DNA from: Methylotenera_A sp040387515
Lineage (GTDB): Bacteria; Pseudomonadota; Gammaproteobacteria; Burkholderiales; Methylophilaceae
Assembly (NCBI GenBank): GCA_040387515.1
Contig: JAZKDP010000021.1
Span: 1-64,000, forward strand
Reading direction: 5' to 3'
DNA length: 64,000 nucleotides
This document shows, piece after piece, positions 43,605-50,076 of this stretch. Both the position numbers and the translations under genes were made by a program. Numbering within the stretch: position 1 is the first letter of the stretch; the number at the start of each line of letters is the position of its first letter. The notes beneath the pieces are model-generated. The model did not search any database, was not told the DNA's origin, and was given only the letters and a program-made list of their open reading frames with translations.

Positions 43605-44570
43605 TTATCCTTTGAATGAAGAGCCAAAAACTTTTTGCCAGTAATAGACGGTTAGTTCTTTAGTAGTTGCTGCCAAAGCTGAATCTATGGCGTCCCCAGC
43701 ATCCAAAGCCGCCTCATTTATAACTAATGCGTTATTGCTTGTATATAACTTAGCAACATTGTTTGTTGAATTAACTGGGTCAATGATTCTCACAGGTAAG
43801 GTTGATGTCGGCACAGATGAGGCCGAGTAGTTATCTTCAAACACAATTAGCTCTTTTAAATTTGTTTTAGCTAGGTATGTAAAGAAGTGCTGTAAAGCCT
43901 CCGGGTAATCAGAAAAATCTACCCCTTGATCTGCAAGGCGAGCTAATATCAATTCAATCATAAAGGATTTGAATCTAAATCCCTCCTGCTCCTGTTTCAT
44001 ACGTCTTGCCCAGAATTTAACTAGCCTTACAACTTGTGCAAAATGCTTAGGATGTGCATTTTTTCTTTTTTTAGCAAAATCTAGATGCATAGGAATGCTT
44101 GTTTCAAGAAATGAACCATCATCTTGACTAATCAAGTTTCCTTTCCAATCCTTATCACCGTAATACAGGATCGGCACCACATCCACATCCAATCCACTGC
44201 CAACAAATGACACTGTGACTGAATACGTTTGCGGTTGAACTTGTTCTGGCTTAAAGTTAGGAAAGGCCTTTCTAAGCTTATCGGCTAAATAAGTAAGCAA
44301 CTCTTGTATATCGGTAGGGGCTTCTGACCCGCTTATATAGACGGCAACATCAATATCATTAAGGCTATTTAAGGCAGTACCTTTCGCTAAACTGCCTGCT
44401 ACCATCATTCTTTTTAAACTAAAGTCTGGATGATCTTCTAAATAGCCCTCCAACTTATCTCTTAGCCTTTTTGCCTGTGCACGATATTCATCAGCTTTAT
44501 CTTTAGGGAGATTTACCCTTTCCTCGGCAAACTTAACAATATCTTTGTGATCTATATGAAGACGTGACAC
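43605..44570 (-). CDS. cdnC: CD-NTase of clade C (CdnC), cyclic oligonucleotide synthase
   Basis: This enzyme makes a cyclic trinucleotide (cyclic tri-AMP in characterised CdnC) that activates NucC. I choose the GTG at 44570, because AAAGGAG lies 6 bases upstream and the product then begins MSRLHIDHKD like known CdnC. The open frame runs 17 codons further without a site. The 321-residue protein has the nucleotidyltransferase motif AGSLAKGTALNSLNDIDVAV (Gly59-Ser60, Asp72 and Asp74) and the third acidic block LDVDVVPI near 127. The C-terminus ends YYWQKVFGSSFKG. It is the first gene of the CBASS operon. Confidence 0.95.
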   Translation of the reverse strand: MSRLHIDHKDIVKFAEERVNLPKDKADEYRAQAKRLRDKLEGYLEDHPDFSLKRMMVAGSLAKGTALNSLNDIDVAVYISGSEAPTDIQELLTYLADKLRKAFPNFKPEQVQPQTYSVTVSFVGSGLDVDVVPILYYGDKDWKGNLISQDDGSFLETSIPMHLDFAKKRKNAHPKHFAQVVRLVKFWARRMKQEQEGFRFKSFMIELILARLADQGVDFSDYPEALQHFFTYLAKTNLKELIVFEDNYSASSVPTSTLPVRIIDPVNSTNNVAKLYTSNNALVINEAALDAGDAIDSALAATTKELTVYYWQKVFGSSFKG

Positions 44571-44653
44571 GTTTACTCCTTTATTAACATTTTTAAGAAT
44601 ATCTTTAACGCAATTAAGCAATATAAAATATTCGGAATAGCGAACTTTAAGTG

Positions 44654-44681
44654 AGTATATGCCTTATTTAAAAAATGTCAA
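44654..44681 (-). promoter_or_regulatory. Promoter of the CBASS operon
   Basis: On the minus strand a perfect -35 TTGACA (44681-44676) and a -10 TATACT (44659-44654) are 16 bases apart. They lie about 85 bases upstream of the cdnC start. This is the strongest sigma-70 promoter I see in the island and implies a need for repression. Confidence 0.65.
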
Positions 44682-44692
44682 AATAAATTCGG

Positions 44693-44717
44693 TATCGTGG
44701 TATTATTATTTACGATA
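44693..44717. promoter_or_regulatory. Inverted repeat between cdnC and capH, likely CapH operator
   Basis: TATCGT (44693-44698) and ACGATA (44712-44717) form a perfect 6-bp inverted repeat with a 13-base centre. A candidate -10 for capH (TATTAT, 44701-44706) lies in the centre, and the -35 of the cdnC promoter ends 11 bases to the left. Binding here should repress capHP and could also block the CBASS promoter. Confidence 0.6.
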
Positions 44718-44740
44718 ATTTTTTTTAAAGGATGGATAAG

Positions 44741-45064
44741 ATGGCTACCCGTCTAGGCGAAAAACTTTACGAACTAAGAAAAAAAAGAGTGTTTACTTTA
44801 GATAAGTTGGCAGAACTCTCAGGGTTAAGTAAAAGTTATATATGGGAATTAGAAAACAAAGAGTCGCAAAGACCATCAGCAGAGAAATTAACAGCGCTGG
44901 CTGATGTTTTGGGTGTAAGTGCGTCCTACTTCATTGAAGAAGACGTGAGACAACCCGAAGAGCGGCATTTAGATGAAGCTTTTTTTAGAAACTATCAAAA
45001 ATTAGAGCCGGACTCTAAACAACAACTTCGGAAAATCTTGGATACTTTCAAGAAGAAACCGTGA
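44741..45064 (+). CDS. capH: CBASS-associated HTH repressor CapH
   Basis: CapH represses CBASS transcription until the partner protease cleaves it. I use the ATG at 44741, because AAGGA lies 8 bases upstream. The ATG at 44732 is too close to that site. The 107-residue protein has an XRE-type helix-turn-helix (LGEKLYELRKKRVFTLDKLAELSGLSKSYIWELE in parts: LDKLAELSGLSKSYI and ALADVLGVSASYFIEE). A short C-terminal helical dimerisation region carries DSKQQLRKILDTF. It is divergent from cdnC with an inverted repeat in between, and its stop overlaps the capP start (GTGA). A prophage ImmR-like origin is the alternative. Confidence 0.85.
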   Translation: MATRLGEKLYELRKKRVFTLDKLAELSGLSKSYIWELENKESQRPSAEKLTALADVLGVSASYFIEEDVRQPEERHLDEAFFRNYQKLEPDSKQQLRKILDTFKKKP

Positions 45065-45924
45065 CCGCAGAAACTTTAACTCCGCCTAAAGCAGCTAATC
45101 GACTAAATCGAATACTGGAAACTGTTAGTTCAGCACATGAATTAAATAGATTTCCAGTAAATATTGAAGAGCTAGCATTAGGGGTAAATGGTGTTTTCGG
45201 CTGGCAGGATAAAATCGCTGAGATTCAAGCTGCTGACATTCCGGGTTTTGAAGGATGTTTAGTATCAAACGATACGAAAACAACTTGGTTCATACTTTAC
45301 AATGACTCAATGAAATCACCGGGTCGTGTTAGATTCACTCAAGCTCATGAGTTAGGCCATTATATTCTGCACCGCTTTCAAAAAGACTCTTTTGAATGTC
45401 CAACTGCAGGTGATATGTGCAATCTCTCTACAGAGGAAAAAGATATAGAATCGGAGGCAGATGAGTTTGCATCTTACTTGCTCATGCCTTTCGATGACTT
45501 TAGAAAGCAGCTAAATGATTCTGTAGATTTGGATCTTTTAGGTCACTGCGCTATTAGATATGGAGTGTCATTAACTGCAGCAATTCTAAGATGGCTTGAA
45601 ATTACTGAAGTAAAGGCCGTTCTGATTATTTCTAGAAGCGGCTTTATGAAGTGGGCGTGGTCTAGCAAGACGGCGTTCAAGGCTGGGGCTTTTTTCAGAA
45701 CAAAGCAAAATACAATCCCAATTCCTTTAAACTCATTAGCTGCTAATGAGTTAATAAAACAAGAACGTAAAGGTGTAAATATTCCGGGCAGAACTTGGTT
45801 CAGACATGCAGAAGCTACGATGGACTTAAAAGAGATGAAAATCATTAGCGATAATTTTGATTATGTTATTACATTATTAATTTTACCGTCTGTTTCAGAT
45901 GTCTGGCCTGATAGAACTTTTTAG
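45061..45924 (+). CDS. capP: CBASS-associated ImmA/IrrE-family metalloprotease CapP
   Basis: CapP cleaves CapH and derepresses CBASS, in characterised systems on sensing single-stranded DNA. The 287-residue protein has the zinc motif HELGH (residues 96-100) and a third ligand in EADEFASYLLMP (about 132-134). Cys113 sits shortly after the motif and is a candidate for the cysteine switch proposed for CapP. The C-terminal half (about 160-287) would be the sensor domain, with FFRTKQNTIPIPLN and RTWFRHAEATMDL. It starts at a GTG overlapping the capH stop, so the pair is coupled. Confidence 0.87.
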   Translation: MTAETLTPPKAANRLNRILETVSSAHELNRFPVNIEELALGVNGVFGWQDKIAEIQAADIPGFEGCLVSNDTKTTWFILYNDSMKSPGRVRFTQAHELGHYILHRFQKDSFECPTAGDMCNLSTEEKDIESEADEFASYLLMPFDDFRKQLNDSVDLDLLGHCAIRYGVSLTAAILRWLEITEVKAVLIISRSGFMKWAWSSKTAFKAGAFFRTKQNTIPIPLNSLAANELIKQERKGVNIPGRTWFRHAEATMDLKEMKIISDNFDYVITLLILPSVSDVWPDRTF

Positions 45925-45969
45925 GTTCAAATACCTAAGCAGTATTTAGATAATTTTCGCGGACGCGAA
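45921..45969. repeat. Two small palindromes after capP
   Basis: TTAGGT-TCAAAT-ACCTAA (45921-45938) overlaps the capP stop codon. TTCGCG-GA-CGCGAA (45956-45969) follows 17 bases later and is GC-rich in an AT-rich setting. Neither has a T-run, so they are not classical terminators. They may be mRNA 3' ends or operators for the next gene. Confidence 0.45.
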
Positions 45970-46018
45970 GATAATTAAGCGAAAACTTCCAATAACCAAC
46001 GCGAGATTAACTTAATTT

Positions 46019-46543
46019 ATGCCTACAATCCATTATGTTGCATATGGCTCGAATCTTCACCCGACAAGAATGACTGAACGAGTCCCATCTGCTCGTGTTC
46101 TAGGTGTAATAGTATTACCTGGTTATTTATTGGCATTCAACAAACGTAGTACAGATAAATCAGCAAAATGTATGTTGTACTCTCAACAAACTCAGCCTTC
46201 GCAAGCCTATGGTGTTCTTTACGAATTCAATTCAAATGAGAAAAAATTACTTGATAATGCAGAAGGACTTGGAAATGGGTATTACGAACAGCAAGTAAAT
46301 GTACCTTTAAATGGTATCGATTACATCGCATATATTTACATGGCTAACTCTAGCCATATAGACACTTCACTTCCACCATATACTTGGTACAAAAATCTTG
46401 TGCTCGCGGGAGCGGTATACCATAATTTTCCAGCTGAATACGTGCAATACATTATGGATATAGCTTCACTTGAGGACTTTGATATTGATAGACGAGAGAA
46501 AAATAATGAGTTGTTACGTCAAATAGGATGGGAATTTATTTAG
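46019..46543 (+). CDS. Gamma-glutamylcyclotransferase-like (AIG2/GGCT) protein
   Basis: A 174-residue protein with the GGCT fold signature: VAYGSNLHPTRMTERVPSA at the N-terminus (the YGSN substrate-binding loop), then AYGVLYEFNSNEKKLLDNAEG, where the Glu of DNAEG is the expected catalytic acid. It ends with YTWYKNLVLAGA. Known relatives release 5-oxoproline from gamma-glutamyl peptides or act on glutathione. It lies between capP and the restriction operon on the plus strand, convergent with the HEPN-motif gene. Whether it belongs to the CBASS locus is not shown by the sequence. Confidence 0.8.
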   Translation: MPTIHYVAYGSNLHPTRMTERVPSARVLGVIVLPGYLLAFNKRSTDKSAKCMLYSQQTQPSQAYGVLYEFNSNEKKLLDNAEGLGNGYYEQQVNVPLNGIDYIAYIYMANSSHIDTSLPPYTWYKNLVLAGAVYHNFPAEYVQYIMDIASLEDFDIDRREKNNELLRQIGWEFI

Positions 46544-46756
46544 TAAAATTTCGGCATACGAATACGCAACGAGAAGGGGACAATTCCAATTGCTTTAATA
46601 ACATTGTTATTAATTGAACTGCTGAAAAGCATTAGAAATGCCACAACTCTGCGTGGTGATATGTGCATTATGCAGATTTAAGAAGTTATTACTAGGCAAT
46701 GTGGATGAAGCGCTGGGTTGTTTTTAACTGATGATGTTTATGACTTTTTGTTTTGC

Positions 46757-47491
46757 TTAGTCGATGCTATTTTTATATTTTAATATCAAAGCATCATGCA
46801 ACTCTTTTAAAGCATCAGGATATTGGTTTACTGGCAAACGGTTAATGTCAAAATCAGTGCAGATATCCACATCTTTTTGTGATATGTAGCTTCTATGAAT
46901 TAAGTTCGCCTCCATCTCATCTTCTGGAATGGCATATTCCCGCTCATCAATGTCTGAGCTATTAACTAGAAAGCGACTATAAACTTCCAAGATAATAGGT
47001 CGCATGTGATGCTGTATGTTAACAACTTCCACCATCATTTCTGAAATTTCCTTATCAATGCTGGCTTTATCATTAAAAAATACAGTTCCACTTGGGTGAG
47101 CTATTTTGTTACGTCGTTTAACAAATTTAGCAAACTCACCCACATGCTCGTTGGAGCAGCCAATAAGCTTGAGAAATCGGAATATCTGCGATTCCTTTAG
47201 TTTTTCGTAGAATTTAAAAGGTGTGTTAGCTTCAAGTAGAATATTTTCAGAATCGCTTTGAAAGCCAACGAGTGCATTCTTAAAATCTTTCTCCCGCGCC
47301 AACCTGATTTGCCAAATAGAAAAACTCACAAAACTCATGTAAAGTAAATGAAAAGCTAAACTCGCAAATTCGTATTTTTCACTTGTATAGTTGCTCTGAA
47401 ATGCATCCCAAAGAAATGCAATATACTCCTCCTCTGACCTTGACTTGAAAGAGACTGGCAGATAGCCTGCAAGCTCCAGTGCATCATCCAT
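46757..47491 (-). CDS. HEPN-motif protein in the type I R-M operon
   Basis: A 244-residue all-helical soluble protein that I do not recognise as a named family. Around residue 125-135 it has FVKRRNKIAHPSG, which fits the R-x4-6-H ribonuclease motif of HEPN domains, including the RN..AHP form common in defence HEPN proteins. Its start overlaps the 3' end of the hsdM-hsdS gene by 8 bases, so it is the third gene of that operon. Possible roles are an RNase that fires when restriction fails, or an accessory subunit. The functional call is an inference from the motif and position. Confidence 0.6.
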   Translation of the reverse strand: MDDALELAGYLPVSFKSRSEEEYIAFLWDAFQSNYTSEKYEFASLAFHLLYMSFVSFSIWQIRLAREKDFKNALVGFQSDSENILLEANTPFKFYEKLKESQIFRFLKLIGCSNEHVGEFAKFVKRRNKIAHPSGTVFFNDKASIDKEISEMMVEVVNIQHHMRPIILEVYSRFLVNSSDIDEREYAIPEDEMEANLIHRSYISQKDVDICTDFDINRLPVNQYPDALKELHDALILKYKNSID

Positions 47492-50036
47492 TACTTACCT
47501 CCGTGGCATACTGCTCATCATCTCCCCAGATGCGAGTAAGGGTGGCTTGGATCTTTTTTTCGAAACGAGCAATGAGTTCACTGTTAGCTGAGACCAATGC
47601 TTGTTCGGATTTAATTTCGGCGATAATCTGTTGTTGCGTTTCAAGTGACGGAATGGGAATTGTATATCCTTCAACAACTGCTCTTGGAACGCGCTGGAGC
47701 CCACCTGTTCCGGTCATTTGAGCTATAGCAGTTTCACGAAACTCCTGAGTTTTTATGCAAATATATATCCACTCTGGCAAGAGACGCCCATCTGAACGCA
47801 AAACATAAAACTCACTAGAACCAAAACCTATGCCATTAACTAGGTTCTTTGCAATGCCGGCCTTCCCGTTTTCAAAACAGGGCGTAACCTTTGCAAGCAA
47901 AACATCATCGTTCCGGAAGTAGGTATAGCTACTTGTTACTTCAGCTAGTTTCTTGGTGTCTTTTTGTTCAAAATACATCTCGTTTTCATTCAAATCTGCC
48001 ATAGGAACAAATGAAATAACAGTATTGTCATCCATTTCATTAAGTTCGCTTTTTCTAGGATTTACAATACACGCTTCCCCAATCGGTATTAGCGGCCAGT
48101 CGGGGTGGATTGGGATGTGAGGACTGTAGTTATCGAGTACGGCACGAGCGCCGTTGATTATTATTTGGTAACCCTCGATCTCTGCCACAATTGCCTTCTG
48201 CAGATCAAGTGGTGGCAAAGGGATAATAAATTTCGCAAGCGCTGACAAATTTAGGTTAGAAATATTGGTTGTGGTGTTCGCATTGCGAACAAAAAAGTCA
48301 GCAGCATAAGCCGTGCGGAGGCAGTGAATTAGGTAACCATCAAGAACCTGGTCATTCGCACGTATTACCGACATAAACGCTCCGAAAGACATAGGTTGCT
48401 CGACTTTAGGTACGTGCGTTGTTCTTCCCAGTAAATTAAGACTGTTGGCCGTGGAAATCAGTATGTCACCCGAGCGTAGTAGCTTAGTTTCATCTTTCAG
48501 CAAATTTCGTGGAATGTGGTAAAGATCGTTTTCGACAATCCCAGATGCTTGCGAGGCTTTGGTGGTCGCAACTAGCAAGGAGTTTTCTGAAGCACTTTCA
48601 AGTTGATCAGACCTCCCAAAAGTAATCCCTCTAAGTAACTCGGCCACATCACCCAGTGGGATCATGGGGAAGCTAGTATGGCCCTTGAGGGCGGTTTGAT
48701 ATCGCTCCCCGCTGAGATTGTAGTCGCCATTTGCGGCAATTTTTTCTTTCGGCACTATTAGCCCCAGTGAGGGCTGAAAGTTATCAATTGGTTGTTGGCT
48801 ACGTAGCAAATGAAGGTATTCGGCAAGCTCAAGTTGTACTTGTGTTAGCTGCTCACCAGCATTCGCACGGCGCTGGGCACCGAGGCCGAAGCCATCGTTA
48901 TCAACTTTAAAGAAAGCCACACTGTCACTTTGTTTAGCAAGAGATTTATCTAAAATGAGTATTGATGTTTTTACACCAGAATATGGGTTGAAAACACCTG
49001 CAGGTAGAGAGACTACGGCGACTAAAGAATTTTCAACCAGCATTTTGCGCAAATCTTTGTAGGCGGTCTGGCTCTGGAAAATGATGCCTTCAGGCACAAT
49101 AATGCCTGCACGGCCAGTGGGTGTAAGGTGTTCTGCAATGTAATCTACAAATAGAACTTCGCTACGCTTGGCTTGAATGCTAAAGCGCTTATGTGGTTTG
49201 ATACCCCCTTTTGGAGACATGAAGGGCGGATTGGCGAGAATGACATCAGCAAACTCGTTCCATCGGTCCTCAGATGTCAACGAATCATATTCAAAGATAT
49301 GTGGATCGGTGAAGCCATGAAGATACAGATTAACTAGTGACAGGCGCACCATGTCTGGCGAAATGTCGTAACCTTTGAAATTTTTAGCGAGGTTGCCCTT
49401 TTCGTCTGGGGTCAGTGTACTGATATTCTTGGTATCTGTATTGGTGCGCAGAATGTGTTTGTAAGCAGAAATGAGGAAGCCTGCTGTACCGCAGGCAGGG
49501 TCAAGAATTACGTCACCCTTTTTAGGTGCTAAGACTTCAACGATGAAATCAATAATATGGCGAGGGGTACGGAACTGCCCCGCATCGCCTTGTGAACCTA
49601 AAACTGAGAGCAAATACTCAAAAGCATCGCCAAGGCGCTCACTATGATCATAGCTAAATTCATCAATAATCTTAAGAAAGCTTTTAAGCGTTTCAGGATC
49701 GCGATAAGGCAGGTATGCATTTTTAAAAATATCGCGAAACAGTGGAGGAATGCCAGGATTCTGTGGCATGGTACTAATGCCTTCACCATAGAGACCAATC
49801 AATTCGTGGCCGCCAATTCCAGCACTCATTAGCTTCGCCCAGCCATAACGGGCAAAGTCACCGGTAAAGAATTTACGCTTGCCGCCAAACTCCTCTGCCT
49901 CAGCATCCATGTCATCCATGAATTTGTAAATTAGGGCGATGGTAATCTGCTCGACTTGTGATTTAGGATCCGGCACTTTCCCCACTAAAATGTCTCGGGC
50001 GCTATCAATGCGGCGTTTAGTATTAGTATCTAACAT
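47484..50036 (-). CDS. hsdM-hsdS: Type I restriction-modification fused HsdM-HsdS
   Basis: An 850-residue fusion of the modification and specificity subunits of a type I system. The N-terminal part (1-430) is an N6-adenine methyltransferase with motif I DPACGTAGF (179-187) and motif IV NPPF (269-272), preceded by the HsdM helical region. From about 455 two specificity half-domains follow, each starting with the typical TRD entry (FPMIPLGDVAELL near 456 and WPLIPIGEACIV near 664). Helical spacers sit at LPPLDLQKAIVAEIE and SLETQQQIIAEIKSEQ. Having a whole HsdS fused allows a two-gene R-M system. It is 40 bases downstream of hsdR. The target sequence cannot be read from the protein. Confidence 0.9.
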   Translation of the reverse strand: MLDTNTKRRIDSARDILVGKVPDPKSQVEQITIALIYKFMDDMDAEAEEFGGKRKFFTGDFARYGWAKLMSAGIGGHELIGLYGEGISTMPQNPGIPPLFRDIFKNAYLPYRDPETLKSFLKIIDEFSYDHSERLGDAFEYLLSVLGSQGDAGQFRTPRHIIDFIVEVLAPKKGDVILDPACGTAGFLISAYKHILRTNTDTKNISTLTPDEKGNLAKNFKGYDISPDMVRLSLVNLYLHGFTDPHIFEYDSLTSEDRWNEFADVILANPPFMSPKGGIKPHKRFSIQAKRSEVLFVDYIAEHLTPTGRAGIIVPEGIIFQSQTAYKDLRKMLVENSLVAVVSLPAGVFNPYSGVKTSILILDKSLAKQSDSVAFFKVDNDGFGLGAQRRANAGEQLTQVQLELAEYLHLLRSQQPIDNFQPSLGLIVPKEKIAANGDYNLSGERYQTALKGHTSFPMIPLGDVAELLRGITFGRSDQLESASENSLLVATTKASQASGIVENDLYHIPRNLLKDETKLLRSGDILISTANSLNLLGRTTHVPKVEQPMSFGAFMSVIRANDQVLDGYLIHCLRTAYAADFFVRNANTTTNISNLNLSALAKFIIPLPPLDLQKAIVAEIEGYQIIINGARAVLDNYSPHIPIHPDWPLIPIGEACIVNPRKSELNEMDDNTVISFVPMADLNENEMYFEQKDTKKLAEVTSSYTYFRNDDVLLAKVTPCFENGKAGIAKNLVNGIGFGSSEFYVLRSDGRLLPEWIYICIKTQEFRETAIAQMTGTGGLQRVPRAVVEGYTIPIPSLETQQQIIAEIKSEQALVSANSELIARFEKKIQATLTRIWGDDEQYATEVSNG

Positions 50037-50076
50037 TTACTATTCTTCATTTTAATCTTTAAGTTTGAAATTGGTT

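Noticed and set aside
44741..45924. XRE regulator plus ImmA/IrrE protease read as an ICE or prophage ImmR-ImmA switch
   Set aside because: There are no phage structural or conjugation genes in the island, and the pair is directly divergent from cdnC with a shared control region. The CapH/CapP reading fits better. A distant origin from such switches is still possible.
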